Numbered from the stretch's first letter, positions 35,753-48,612 are shown. The stretch is DNA of 64,000 bases from Dipteronia dyeriana (GCA_032871835.1 CM065301.1:16819291-16883290), one strand, 5' to 3'. Notes: generated from the letters alone by a model not told the origin. Program-made: numbers and translations.

Positions 35753-36735
35753 GCTTCTTCTGGCTGACCCTATTCCAAGACGCTTAGGCAGTCGCAGAAC
35801 AGTATGGTAGCTGTCAAAGGATAGCCAATGACATCAAGAGGCCCCATGAGCAGTTGAAGAATTTGACATCACCATGGTCGTTTGCCATGTGGGGGCTAGA
35901 TCTGATTGGCCCAATGCCGACAACAACCAAAAGAGGAGTAAAGCACGGCATTGTGGCTGTAGATTGCTTCACAAAGTGGGTAGAGACAGAAGCACTGGTA
36001 CATATAACTTAGGCTAACACGACCACTTTCATGAAGAAGAATATCATTTGTCGATTTGGAATCCTAGACACAATAATCACAGATAACGGGACCCAGTTCG
36101 ACAGTGACAACTTCATAAACATGTGTCAGAACTGCTACATAAGGAATTATTATGCCACACCAGCCCATCCTTAGACCAACGACCAGACATAAGCTATTAA
36201 TAAGATAATTAAGCATATCTTAAAGGTAAAGCTGGATGCCAAGAAAGGGAATTGGACAGACAAGTTGCAAGAAGTCTTGTGGGCATACCGAACCACAGAA
36301 AGGAATTTGATGGGAAAACCCTTTATTCATTGGCATTCGGGACAGAGACAGTAATCCCACTCGAACTAATTCATAACTCACCAAGGGTACAATTATTTCA
36401 TCCTGAGGTGAATGTGGAAATGTTAAAACACAATCTTGAAGAGTTTGAGGAAAAAATGGACCTATCGAGGATAAGGAACGCTGTCTATCAGCAAAGGGCA
36501 GCCATGTACTACAACTCACATGTCTGAGTCAAGAGATTCCAACTCAGAGATCTAGTTCTGAGGAGGGTATCACCCAATACAAGGATAAAATCAGTTGGAT
36601 CGCTGGCAGATAAATGGGAAAGACCCTACCAAGTGGTCAGATTAGTCGGTCATGTAGGCTACCGCCTTCCTCGACCAGAATGGAGCAAGCTACCCAGGCC
36701 ATGCAATTCTCAGTACCTGAAGATGTTCTACCCCT
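35753..36735 (+). pseudogene. Tat integrase remnant
   Basis: Motifs in order are WGLDLIGPMPT, AVDCFTKWVE (first catalytic Asp), IITDNGTQFD (second Asp), then HPxTNDQT*AINK. In the last, the position of the catalytic Glu is a TAA stop. The C-terminal part LWAYRTTERN, SLAFGTETVIP and the RVSPNTRIKSVGSLADKWERP chromatin-end region follow. Other stops and a frameshift are present. Dead enzyme. Confidence 0.85.
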
Positions 36736-36739
36736 AGGG

Positions 36740-38229
36740 GTTTCTCATTTGTATATATTTCTTTTTAGTTTAAAAATAAATTCGCATAGTTTAGCTTAAA
36801 AATGAGTTTGCCTTGTTAGCTAATTTGTTGATGTTTCTTTTTTAGCATTCAATTAAAATCCCACTGAGGGAACAATTTCAAGAAGTCAAGAAAGGTGTTC
36901 TAAATTTGTTTTTGTTTATAAAAGTAATCTCGGGTCACCTAAAAATCGCTCAGTGTCGATAGGAACACCCATGTGGCCTACTGAGGGGGTCAAAAACACA
37001 CGCCACAAAGACAGTATACACTCACAAAAACTAATTGGGGTGTAATGAAACAACCACCTGATGGGATGCATCAAGAGTTGAATGAGGGATAAAGTACAAC
37101 CACCTGATGGGATACGCCAAGAGTTGAATGATGGATAAAGTATTTTTACTCAAAAACAATTGCGAATAAAATCTAAGCACCTGTAAGATCATTACAATAC
37201 AAGATACCCCATTGCAACGACTATTGATCAACAGACTATTGAGAGACGTCTCAATGACTTAGTTGACAAGCGTCTATAAACTAGAAACCATGTAAATGGT
37301 TTATAAAAGAACACTACTTGACAAAAGAATAAAAGCAGCAAATCGGTCGGGGGTTAAAATAATCAATCAGGCTAACATAAATGGTATACCCAATGCTGCC
37401 CAAAAATAGGTCACAACAACCACGTGTAGTTACTTGGTCGACGTTGGGACGATAAACTTAATATAGTTTAAGTTAATAAACAGTCTGGGCCATGCTATGG
37501 CTACTTGGTCAAGGATGGTGTATCCAAACCTAGCATGACTAAAAAATGAAGAACTAATCAAGAAACGGTCGTAGCCGACACGTTAATATGGTCTCAGTTG
37601 AGTCAGTCGACTCGGTGTAAGGCAACACACATAGTTCGAGTCAATCTATGGCTACGACCGTTAATAAAAACGCTCGATCAGAAGTAGACCGTTCGATTTC
37701 AACATGAGAACTAACATACGATTTAAGCTATGTAGCATAAGAAAGACAATCAGTCAGGCTAAAATCTTATTGCTTAGTGGAGTTAGAAGAATAGCTAAAG
37801 TTGTCAAACGAATCCGACCACATGAAAATATTCAGTTGAAGTCAGGGCAGTTAGCATAGTGCCACAAGGCGCGTATAGTTGAAGCTAACAAATAATCCCG
37901 ACCAGAAATAAATCAATTGGTCAAAGGTGGGTTATTCGATTTAGCATGACAGTAATAGAGAGATTATATTACAAAATGATATGCACCATGCACAAGGGTT
38001 TGGTTGTAGCCAAGATAATTAACTTGGTCCGATATAACGTATGTAGTTCAAGTTAGCGAATGGTTATAGCCATTCCTAGGACTTTTAGTTTTTTAGTTGG
38101 ATACTCAATCTAGCTCAAGCCCCTGAGTAATCCCAATCATACCACAAAGAATTCAACTCATTAATTATTTGTTCAATTACAAAAAAAAAAATGAAAGAAT
38201 GGTATCATTATTATCGAAAATGTAAGAGA
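36740..38229. repeat. Non-coding variable region of the Tat element
   Basis: This region lies between integrase and antisense ORF, a zone that is repeat-rich in Tat elements. It holds two tandem copies of a 43-46-bp unit with ACAACCACCTGATGGGAT and CAAGAGTTGAATGA (37049-37140). It also has loosely repeated blocks with TAACTTGGTC, AGTTTAAGTTAA and TATGGCTAC (37380-38080). No coding potential is seen. Confidence 0.6.
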
Positions 38230-39446
38230 TTACAAAATGGTGGTCACATAAGCAACATTGGTAGGAAGCAGGGCAAGAGAGTCATGCATCCAGAGTGCTC
38301 GAGGGACCTCTAGGTCCGGATATACCAGGAGAAGGGTCATTATCCATATAACTCTTGGTCAGGTCTCTAAAGTCTGGCCAACTGATGTCATTTTTCACTT
38401 CATTAGCCATGAGCAGGGAGGAATCTGTGCAAGCAATGGACTAACATCAATTCCCTAAGTCAAGGCACCGCTCTCTCCCCCGGTATGGAAAGCCACTAAA
38501 AAGGACTTAGAGGGAAGATCCATGTGCATAGGATAAGGGTTCTTCCCTATGGATCTGTAATAGTCCCTCTACCTAATCTTTTGGTTCTTTATGGCTTCTA
38601 AGGACTAATCTTTATACCTTTTGATGGTCCTGTCCCATTTCCGACAAGTCTCCCCTGTTGACCTCTTCTTGCCACCAAAGAACACCCGAGCAGTGGCCAA
38701 CCCTCTCTCAAACTCTTTCAGAAAGACAACATCGAATGTGGGAGACCTCTTGTAGTGATCAATATTTTGGACTTCAAAGGCTGATCTGGCTTCTTGGGAG
38801 AGCACCTCTACACTGACTTGTTGCTGCTCCAGATCCTTTGTCAGGTGCTCATAGTGGATCTGAGCCTCCTCAGATGCCTGTTGTGTCTCAAGAATGACTT
38901 GCTGAGCAGATGTAAGGGTGTCTTGGGCGATTCAGGTCTCTTCTTTGAGTTTTTTTACTGTTGTTTCAGTAAGGATGACCCTAGAATCGAGCTTAGTGCT
39001 TCGCAACTCTACCATTGTGACTCTTTTCTCTAGCTCAACATTCCTTGTGGTAAGCTCTCTGAGAGTCGTCTCAGTTGCGGAGGCCCTACCCTAAATATTA
39101 GCAATAGTCTTCCTCAAAGAAACCTCAGTTGCAGCATGAGTCTTCAACTTCTCCCCGTGTTGCATGACTTTGGATGCACTAGCAGATGAGGACATGAGAG
39201 CGTCATCCTTTTTAGTAAGGGCCCTCTTTAATTGGGATATCTCCTTAGTCTGTTTCTTCTGGTCAGTTAATGCCCGGGCTAGCTCCTCAACCGCTTGAAA
39301 AAGAAGTGAAAACTAAGAACACTGGTACACACACAGATGAAAGAGAACACATAAAGCACTTACAAAACTCCATTATTAAAGATCATACAGATTCGCTCGG
39401 AAGTACTAATAGCTCAGGCTTCCCTCCAATACATGTCACCAATATA
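38230..39446 (-). pseudogene. Tat antisense ORF, C-terminal half
   Basis: Read on the minus strand from the Athila insertion, it gives a heptad-rich, charged coiled-coil region: SQLKRALTKKDDALM, LRKTIANI, TTLRELTTRNVELEKRV and DLEQQQVSVEVLSQEARSAF. It then gives FDVVFLKEFERGLATARVFF and a tail ending MDLPSKSFLVAF. A few stops are present. It continues the N-terminal half at 51852-54003 across the 12.4-kb Athila insert. Function in Tat elements is unknown. Confidence 0.7.
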
Positions 39447-39451
39447 CCCCT

Positions 39452-41098
39452 TGATAAGCTCGTTTTTCATGCTTTACGTACCCGTCATTTTGTATAGTTT
39501 TGCTCTCATTTTCTTTGTAAACTCCATCTTTTGATGTTCTAAGTGCTTAAACAGGTCCTCTATAGCCAGGAGTTATCCTTGTGCAAAACCGAGAGCTTTC
39601 GGAGTAAAAAGAAGGTTTTAAGCTTAGCATAGAATGACAAGTGCGGTACGTGTACCGCACTAGAAGAAAGTACATACCGCACTTCGTACCGTGCAAGAGA
39701 GCAGAAGAATATGTGCGGTACGCGGCTCAGAAGCGAACCGCATCACGAACCGCACGAGATGGCAGAGGAAATTATATAAGGCTTCAAGCACGGTACACGA
39801 ACCGCTCCAGAAGGAATCACGAACCGTATCACGTACTGTGCAAACTTCCAGCAACCATAATTAAACTGATGTGTGTTGCGCGGCGTCGAAGTGAACCGTA
39901 TTTCGTACCGCACATCATGGCAGAGTGTGAAACCTCTGTTTCACGAAAAAATGAGTGGGTTTATTATGGGACCCTCTCTCTTATCTCTGATTAAACAGTG
40001 AGAGAGGATGTTCCTAGAGGATGAGAGGATGAGAGGACCCTCCTACACAAGTGGGGGGGGGGGGGGGGGGGGGGCTTGTTGTTTCCTATAAAGTGAAGAA
40101 AGAGAGGTGAGAGAAAGGAGATATGAGATTTAACAAACACACCAGATCAGCTCTGCACTTGGACAATTTTGGGGTTCGCTCTTTATTTCTGGACCGAGTT
40201 CTTCATGGTTTGATAAGCTAGGGCAATGTTTGGTTGATCCAAGGAAGCTAGGGAAGCTCAAGTTACAAGATATTGAAGCTACAATCTAGTTTAATCTCTT
40301 CGACTCTTCTCTTCTCTTGTTTCTTTATATTAATTCATGGTATGCATTGATGTTAGCTCATCTATGGTTATTTTTGTATAGAATGAGCTAATTATTCATA
40401 TGTTAGAACAAGATGATGCTTAACCCTTGATTAATATGTGATAGACTCTTTGATTTCTCTATTTTTGTGCTTGTGGAACTATATGGGTGTTTTGAATGCT
40501 TAAGGCTTTTACTTAATTGATTATTTTGTAATCGATCTATGGTTGAATGCTAAGTACCGAGAGGAGATGTATTTGACGATGCTTAGATAAATGTTCACTA
40601 TGCTTGACTAGAAAGTGCTAGAACCACTAGGCTAGCGTATAGGGTTCAAATTGTATTCTAAGTGCTTAATGGGTCTATACATATTGTCAGTATTGCTTTA
40701 GAAATATTTCAGATATGTATAGATATTATCTCTAATACATCGAGAGAGGTTAGAGATTTGTTTAAGGAATACGAATCTATAGCATGTACACGCACGAATT
40801 AGGAGTCAAAGAAGTCGAAGTTTGTTATTAGGAGGGTTAAAGCGGATTCGAGTTCTAACATGTTTTCCATACATTTCTACAAGTGTTAAGTTAGATAATT
40901 TAGCTTGTGTTTGAGTTAGTTTACTTTATTGCAATTCTTGACAACTCATGTTTTTAGATTGTTCAAATAATTGACAAGCATTTGAGTTTCAGTAATCAGA
41001 ACCTTTTTCCCTGTGGGAACGATCCCTACATTGTCAATATACTATCGTTGCGACCTCGTGCTATTGCGAAAGTCAACAAGTCTAGTTTGACACGATCA
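39452..41098 (+). repeat. Athila 5' LTR
   Basis: It contains a cluster of CGGTACG/CGTACCG palindromes (about 39640-39920), a poly-G tract of about 24 bases (near 40051-40074) and a CTATAAAGTG TATA-like motif just after it (about 40087). Relative to the 3' LTR it keeps a short extra segment near 40630-40665. Confidence 0.93.
39641..39920. repeat. CGGTACG/CGTACCG palindrome cluster, 5' LTR
   Basis: It starts with the hairpin GTGCGGTAC-GT-GTACCGCAC. Several diverged copies of GCGGTACG and its reverse complement then follow, spaced by about 20-60 bp. The same cluster is in the 3' LTR (50415-50690) and, separately, in the element's interior (46440-46650). Confidence 0.85.
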
Positions 41099-41103
41099 AT
41101 TTT

Positions 41104-41121
41104 TGGCGCCGCTGCCGAGGA
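41104..41121 (+). other. Athila primer-binding site
   Basis: TGGCGCCGCTGCCGAGGA, six bases after the LTR, matches the complement of the plant tRNA-Asp(GUC) 3' end except at two positions. That tRNA is the usual primer of Athila elements. Confidence 0.8.
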
Positions 41122-41299
41122 CTAAGTTGTATTTGATATTGGAAGTATTTGGTTATAACTAATTTGAACGTTTTACTTTTAAATTTTTTATTGTATCATT
41201 TCAGGCAAGTTGCTCTTGTACAAGGAGTAACAGTTCGCAAGATCTGCAATTTGATCCAGATATTGAAGGATGACAATGAGAAATTGCCGAAATCGATAA

Positions 41300-42990
41300 A
41301 GAAATAGAGCAATGATAGATCCTGCTGATGTTCAAAATCCTTCCATAGTTGCGGATCAACCAGAACTGGTCCAAGGACCAGTAGATATCAGGGGAGTTGA
41401 CCAAAGAAGTCTCCATGAGATTCTCAGTCCTAGGGTGGACCAGAATATTTCATCCATTAGAAGACCAACAACTGCGGCTAATAACTTTGAGATCAAGCCA
41501 GCTTTGATTCAAATGATCTCAAATACGATTCAGTTCTATGGCCATCCACATGAAGACCCGAACCAGCATCTCCAGAACTTCAACGAGATATATGAGACCT
41601 TTCGCTATAATGGAGTAACAAAAAAACTTCATCAAGCTGAAGTTGTTTCCGTTCTCTTTGAAGGACCGAGCGAAAGCATGGCTACAATCACTACCATCAG
41701 ATTCCATTGAATTCTTCGAGTTGTTGGCTCATCAGTTTCTGAACAAGTATTTCCCTCCGGGAAAAGCTGTCCACCTTCGGAACGATATAACTTCCTTTAC
41801 GGCATTTGATAAGGAGAATCTCTATGAATCATAGGAGAGATTCAAGGAGCTGATTAGGAAGTGTCCACATAATGGATTGGCAAAATGGCATATTTTGGAA
41901 TCCTTTTATAATGGAATCTCAGAAGCAACTAGGAATTTTGTGGATGCAGCTTCATGAGGGTCGCTCCTGACCAAGACAACAGATGTGGCATATGACTTCA
42001 TAGAAGGAATGACCAGTAATAATAGCCATTGGGGAGAAGAAAGACAGGTGCTGAAAAAGGGTCTCGGCGTCCTTGAGGTTGACGAATTGACAAGTGTAAA
42101 GGCTCAGCTTGAATCACTTACTCAGCAAATGAATAGGATGAATACGGGGAGTGGTCATGCTATAGCTGCTTGTTGTGATCTATGTTCAGGACCACATATG
42201 AGTTTCGAATGTCAGGATGGGAACCCATTTGCTTCAGAGTCATCAGATCAAGTTGCTTTCGTTGGATATAACAGAAACTTTAGCAACCAACAAGCAACTC
42301 AGAATCCTCAGAACAATCCCTATTCAAACACGTATAACCCAGGATGGAGGAACCATCCAAACTTCTCTTGGAAGGATAACCAACAACAACAACAACCACA
42401 ACCACAACCACAACAGATTTAATCCAGAGACAACCTCTAGGCTTTGACAACCAACAGCAACCTCAGGGTTACAACCGCTAGAATCCTAGTTATCAGAACC
42501 AGAATCGAGCTTTTGAGGCGGAAAAGAAGCCAGCAATTGAAGATCTTCTTTCCTAGTACTTGGTGAAGATAGACAGTCACATGGACACCCAAGATACCAC
42601 GCTTAAAAAGCTAGATGCTAAGATGGACCAGATATCGCAGCACAACCAAGCCTCCATTAAAAATTTAAAGATGCAAGTCGGCCAGTTAGCCAGGGGAGCC
42701 CAAATGAGATAGCAAGGGACCTTTCCCAGAGATACGATCACGAATTCGAAAGATCAATGTCAAGCAATCACTCTAAGGAGTGGAAAGAATGTAGAGTTAC
42801 CGAAGGACTTTGGGGTAAGAGAGGAGGTTGTGATGAAGGATAGAGAGGGAGTTGAGGTTGATGAGAATAAAGAGTTGAGAAATGAGGAAGTGATCTTGGA
42901 AAAGGATCAAGAAAGTGAACCACCAACACCTACACAAGTCAAAACATATGTTCCACCTATTCCATATCCGCAAAGGCTGAGAAAGCATAA
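41300..42990 (+). pseudogene. Athila gag remnant
   Basis: The gag core is split over frames: NFEIKPALIQMI and HPHEDPNQHLQNFNEI (41480-41600), then FSLKDRAKAWLQSLPSDSI and HQFLNKYFPPGKAVHLRNDI (41645-41800), RFKELIRKCPHNGL, FYNGISEATRNFVDAAS and MTSNNSHWG. A Gln/Pro-rich stretch (42380-42420) follows. Two or more stops and one frameshift disrupt it. It would form the capsid. Confidence 0.88.
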
Positions 42991-43194
42991 GAATGCTTAG
43001 AGCTTTACAAAGTTCTTAGAAATGTTCAAGAAATTGCACATATGTTTTTCGAAGGCCGATCCAGTAGATGTGGAATACAAGTATGGATGAACTTCTAAGA
43101 ATGAAGGAAATGGATGCACCTTTACTAGCTTGAATCAGTAAAAGCGCAACAACTGAAGATAAAGATGAGGAAGTAGCTGGAGTGTGCGACGAGT

Positions 43195-44931
43195 TTGGAT
43201 GTAATACCGGTATGGCGAACCAAGAATAGATGGAGATTCGAAGACCTTGGCCAAAGCAAGCCAAGAATTCCTCCTTCTATAGAAAGGCCTCCAATACTTG
43301 AGCTAAAAAAATTACCTTCTCACTTAAGGTATGCCTTCCTAGAAGAACCAATAAGTTTACCGGTGATTTTGTCATCTTTGTTGAATAAGGTGGAAGAAGG
43401 AAAGTTGTTGAGAGTTTTTAGAGAGCATAAGAAAGCTATATGGTCGTCTATTTCAGATATTAAGGGAATTACCCTATCCTTGTGTATGCACAAGATCTTG
43501 ATGGAAGAGCAGTTCAAGCCATCAGTGGAGCACCAAAAGAGATTGAACCCAAACATGAAGGAGGTGGTAAAGACAGAGATCTTAAAACTTCTACATGCCG
43601 GAATTATATATCCAATTTCGGTTAGTTCGTGGGTGAGCCCTGTTCAGGTAGTGCCAAAGAATGGTGGGATCACCGTAGTACAAAATGTCAACAATGAATT
43701 GATTTCCACCCGAAAGATTTCAGGATGGAGAGTATGTATAGACTACCGAAAGCTGAATAGTGCTACATGGAAAGATCATTTCCCGCTGCCTTTTATTGAT
43801 AAGATGCTTGAAAGATTGGCAGGACACGAATACTATTGTTTCCTTGATGGTTATTCAAGATATAACCAAATCCCTATAGACCCCGAAGACTAGGAAAAGA
43901 CCACCTTCACATGTCCTTATGGGACATTTGCCTACAGAAGAATGCCGTTTGGGTTATGTAATGCTCCAGCTACGTTTCAGAGGTGTATAACGGTAATATT
44001 CTCCGACGTGGTGGAGAAGTTTATAGAAGTCTTTATGGATGACTTCTCAGTTTTCGGGACATCTTTTGACAACTGTTTAAAGAACTTGACATTTATGTTG
44101 GAGAGATGTGAGGAAACGAATCTTGTTCTCAATTGGGAGAAGTGTCTATTTATGGTGAAAGAAGGGACAGTGCTCGATCATCAAATTTCAAGCCAATGAA
44201 TAGAAGTGGATAGAGCGAAGATTGAAGTGATAGAGAAGTTACCACCTCATGTGTCAGTTAAAGGCATTAGGAGTTTCTTGGGGCACGCCGGGTTTTACAT
44301 GCGCTTCATCAAAGACTTCTCAAAAATTTTGAAGCCCTTGTGTACTTTGTTGATGAAAGATTCACCTTTCGTATTTGATGCAGGGTGTCATACAGATTTT
44401 GACCTTTTGAAGAAAGAGCTTACATCGACTCCAATCATTTCTGCCCTAGATTGGAGTTTGCCGTTTGAATTGATGTGTGATGCCAATGATTTTACTGTGG
44501 GAGCATTTTTGGGGCAACGGAAAGAGAAGAGGCTTCATGTGATCTACTATGTAAGCCAAACCTTGAATGATGCCCAAGTTAATTATGCAACAACAGAAAA
44601 TGAGCTTTTGGCTATAGTGTTTGCATTTGACAAGCTTAGATCGTACTTGGTAGGTTCAAAGGTCATTGTGTACACAGATCATGCAGCAATCAAGTATTTG
44701 TTGAACAAGAGAGACGCGAAGCCTCGTTTGATAAGATGGGTTTTGCTTCTACAAGAGTTCGACTTGGAAATCAATGACAAGAAAGGAATAGAGAACCTTG
44801 TAGCAGATCACCTATCCAGGTTAGAAAGAGATGAAAAAGAAGAGGTAGTGATTCCAATCAATGAGAAGTTTCCAGATGAGCAACTCTTCGCTCTGAAAGA
44901 TCTTATGTTTCATGGTTTGCCGACTATGTGA
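43195..44931 (+). pseudogene. Athila reverse transcriptase and RNase H
   Basis: RT motifs in order are WRVCIDYRKLN, HFPLPFIDKML, YYCFLDGYSRYNQIPI (catalytic Asp), RMPFGLCNAPATFQR and FMDDFSVFG (catalytic DD), then the connection [17 protein letters not shown]. RNase H shows [21 protein letters not shown] and [12 protein letters not shown]. In-frame stops at about 43891 and 44197 break the frame, otherwise it is well preserved. No aspartic protease motif precedes it. Confidence 0.92.
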
Positions 44932-45121
44932 ACTATCTAGCCAGTGATATTATGCCCATTGACATGAACTATAACCAGAGGAAGAGGTTTTTGCATGAAG
45001 TTAAGTGGTATTTGTGGGATGAGCCTTTGTTGTTCCGGACTTGCGCGGATGGAATGATAAGAAGGTGCTTACCTGGAAGAAGAGATGAATAGTGTTTTAG
45101 GCCATTGTCACTCCAGAGAGT

Positions 45122-46186
45122 GTGGGGGAAATTTTGGTAGAATCTGAACAACACGAAAGATTCTTTAGTCGGGTTTTTGGTGACCTACCCTTTTTTCATG
45201 ATGCTAGAAGCTTCGTAGAAGTGTGCGACCGGTGCCAAAGAACCAGAAACATCAGTAAAAGGGATGAAATGCCATTGAATTTCTTGTTAGAGGTGGAATT
45301 ATTTGATGTGTGAGGTCTAAACTTCATGGGCTCTTTCCCAAATTCACACGGAAATCAATATATACTGGTAGCAGTGGACTATGTGTCCAAATGGGTTAAA
45401 GTCGTGGCCACTCCAACAAGTGATGCGAAAACAGTCACTGAGTTTATGAAGAATCACATTTTCTCACGGTTGGGCACGCCAAGGGCAATAGTGAGTGATA
45501 GAGGGTCACATTTCTACAATAAAAAATTTGAAGCATTGCTCAGAAAATATGGTGTAAGTCATAGAGTGACCACTCCTTACCATCCGCAAGCAAACGGGCA
45601 AGCTGAAATATCGAATCGCGAGCTCAAAAGTATTATAGAGAAGACCGTGGGGGTTCAGAGAAAAGATTGAGCAAAACAACTCGATGATGCATTATGGGCG
45701 TATTGAACAGCTTTCAAGACTCCAATTGGCATGTCTCCTTTCAGGTTAGTGTTCGGAAATGCATGTCACCTTCTAGTTGAGTTGGAGCACAAAGCCTTTT
45801 GGGCGGTAAAGGCATTAAACTTCGATATGAGATCTGCTGGTGTAAAGAGACTCCTCCAGTTGAATGAGCTAGACGAAATGCATCTAGATGCTTATGAGAA
45901 TGCCCGGATTTACAAAGAGAAAAGTAAGAAATGACATGATAATCGATTGGTGAAGAAGGACATTCAGATGGGTAATCAAGTCTTACTGTACAACTCAAGA
46001 CTTCATTTCTTCCCTTTAAAGTTGAAGAGAAAATGGGCAGGCCCATATACCGTGAAGCGTGTTTTCCCATATGGAACGGTGGAAATCGAAAATGACACAA
46101 GGGAAAGCTTCAATGTAAATGGACAAATGCTGAAAATCTACCGGGAGCAAGAGACTGATCAAATCATGGAGGTAATCCACCTCTGA
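45122..46186 (+). pseudogene. Athila integrase
   Basis: The zinc-binding tail CDRCQRTRNIS is followed by the DDE core: [13 protein letters not shown] (Asp), [15 protein letters not shown] (Asp) and [14 protein letters not shown] (Glu). A C-terminal region with [14 protein letters not shown] and FPYGTVEIEND comes after. The upstream His pair is degraded. Stops near 45312, 45668, 45705 and 45932 break the frame. Confidence 0.9.
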
Positions 46187-46439
46187 GACCCCACCTGAGA
46201 ACGAAGGAAAGGTACCATATCTGTAAATAGTAAGTTTAGTTTTCAGTATTAATTTAAATTTCCTTTCGAATGGTATATTTGTTTTTGGTTTTATTGCATG
46301 ATGAATCACCCATTTTCCCTTCACATTTGATGTGATTTTGTGAGTGTTTGAAAGAGTTTAGGAGTGTAAACGGGAGGGCAAAAATTCTAGAAAAGCCTAG
46401 AGCAAGAGGAAAGCATTCATCAAGCTATGGTTGGTAAGA

Positions 46440-46650
46440 AGTGCGGTACGCGTACCACACCAGAAGAAAGTGCGTACCGCACTTCGTACCCCGTATGAAG
46501 GCAAAATAATTTAAATGCCCAGGTGCGGTACGATGTGTCGATGCGAACCGCATCGCGTACCGCACCTGGGCCTTTGAAACGAGCGCTGAGCCACACATAA
46601 GCAGGTAAGTGCGGTATTAAGTGTCGAAGTGAACCACACTTCGTACCGTA
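46440..46650. repeat. CGGTACG/CGTACCG palindrome cluster, internal
   Basis: GTGCGGTACGCGTACCACAC, GCGTACCGCACTTCGTACC and further copies lie between integrase and the post-pol ORF. They resemble the LTR clusters, but the flanking sequence is different, so this is not an LTR copy. Confidence 0.85.
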
Positions 46651-47323
46651 TCTCTTGAGAATTTTCAAGAATTAAAGAACCAAAATCTCGACATCTCTCA
46701 TTCTTCCCTCTCTCCCCTCCTTTCAAAACTCTCTCAAGCTAAGGTCTACCATGAATTCAACCGGTATGTAGCTGTAACTTCCTCTTCTCTCTCTCTTTAT
46801 CTTTTATTCATGGAATCTTGCCCTAGATTAAGCATATTTCAATCAAAATAAGCTAGGGCATATTTTTATGTATGATTGGGTAGGTTAGGGTTTCGAAATT
46901 TTGGGGGGGTTTTCTTGTAGTTGCTTTTCTTGAGTTTCAATTTGTTATGTAGACCACAATCACACACAAAATTCCATAATATAGTATTGATAGATTGTTT
47001 GAGCAATTTTTGTGTGTGGATTTGTGGGTTTTTGAAGAGATTCCAATTTTAGGGTGAATGTGGGTGTGATTTAGTTGTTTTTTATATCTGTGTGAGTAGT
47101 TTTTCGCCTATGATGGAAGAATAATCGATAAATTGGGCTATATTAGTGGCTATGCTTGGCATCAATTTTGTGAAAGCTTAAAAGGAGATAGATGCTTTGG
47201 GTTGTCATGTTGATTTTGTTTGTTGAAGCGCTAGAGCTAAGAGTGGTTGTGGTTTGTTTTTGTGTTTTTTGTGTTTTTTTTTTCTTGGTTTGTTTTTGCA
47301 GGAACATAATCTCACAACTAAAG

Positions 47324-48612
47324 ATGCCTCCCAAGAAGAATACAAAGTCCACTCCTGCCAAAAAGAGAATTGTCGGATCATCATCCAGAGTGCCGCAGCA
47401 GTGTGTGCGGAACCGTGATTATAGGAGACGAATGGAAAAGCTCAGCAGCGCGAACATTATCTTTGAGAGAGGTATGCATCTTGTGGAACTCAAGGATACA
47501 CCAGTCCCCACGACCATGACATAACGAGGATGACAGAATTTTGTCAGTGTCCCGACGGGCGCTAATGTTTCATTGGTAAAAGAGTTCTACGCCAGTATGA
47601 TTCCAGAGGTAGTGAAGGAAGGTAGACCGGTTTTGGTAAGAGACATACCGGTCATGATCAATCCCACCAAGATCAATGCTCACTTTGGCACTTCAGACTA
47701 CCCACAACTCATCAAAGGGTATACAAGCAGGCATAACACGAAGTCAATTTTGGCTATGGCGTTCAGAGGGACAGATGATGGTGTGTGAAAGCATGGTCAC
47801 ATGCTTAAGCAGTCAGAGCTTCCTCAGGAGTTGGCGTTTTGGAACCTTTTCAACACTTTCTCCCTCCTACCAACCACTAACAGGACTACAGTTTCAGAGC
47901 CAAAAGCAGATTTACTCAGCTGCAACCAAGATCAGACAAGGATTGATATAGGCCAAATTATAATGAATGCAATTTTAGAGGCAGCTCGATTAATGTGCAT
48001 CCGCAAGCAAAGCCAAGGTCAATCATCTTTCCTAGCCTTATCACTGTTTTTCTGAAGAAGGAAAGAGTCCCAGAAATTGCCACAGATGAAGTAAAGATCA
48101 ACCCCATGAGGGACCTTAATAAGAGATTGTTGCAGGACGTTACAATCAAAACCAAGGGAAAGAAAAGGCAGAGGATTGTTGAGGGTCCATCTAGCACTCC
48201 GGGTGAAGAGGAGCCTGATTTCGAATTTGGGGAATCAGAGGAAGAGGACCAGGACTACGAGAACCCTGCATCGCAGTCCATGCTAGCCAAGATTTTGAGC
48301 GCTGTAGAGGGCATCCAGTTTGGTATGACTGGCCTCGAGGATAGTCTGCAGGTAGTGAGGGAGAGGACATATCTGATCTATTCAAGGTTGGATATCTTTG
48401 AGGAAGAGATGAGAGATCAGAGAGATGATCTTGCTGACATCCGGAGGCAAGCGGGCTTCCAAACTTATCAGAGGTGGAGGAGACCTCGCCCGTCTTCAGT
48501 CGGCATCTCAATTTCTGAAGACCAGACTGCTCAGAGGGATGCAGCAGATGCTGAGAGGATTCGAGCAGAGGAGGCAGCTGCATGGCAGGACAGAGGAAAG
48601 GGACACTTATAG
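47324..48612 (+). pseudogene. Athila post-pol ORF (env-position protein)
   Basis: A basic N-terminus MPPKKNTKSTPAKKR leads into a domain with SLVKEFYASMIPE, VRDIPVMINPTKINAHFG and a later LPQELAFWNLF. This pattern is seen in plant retrotransposon proteins (putative plant transposon protein domain). The C-terminal part (47995-48612) is acidic, then coiled-coil-like (LEDSLQVVRERTYLI, EEEMRDQRDDLADIRRQ). It sits where Athila elements carry the so-called env-like gene. There is no obvious membrane segment in it. Frameshifts and stops split it in at least three. Confidence 0.7.

Noticed and set aside
39641..39994. 117-codon open frame in the Athila 5' LTR, and its counterpart at 50408
   Set aside because: It runs through the palindrome cluster and differs between the two LTRs; no domain.
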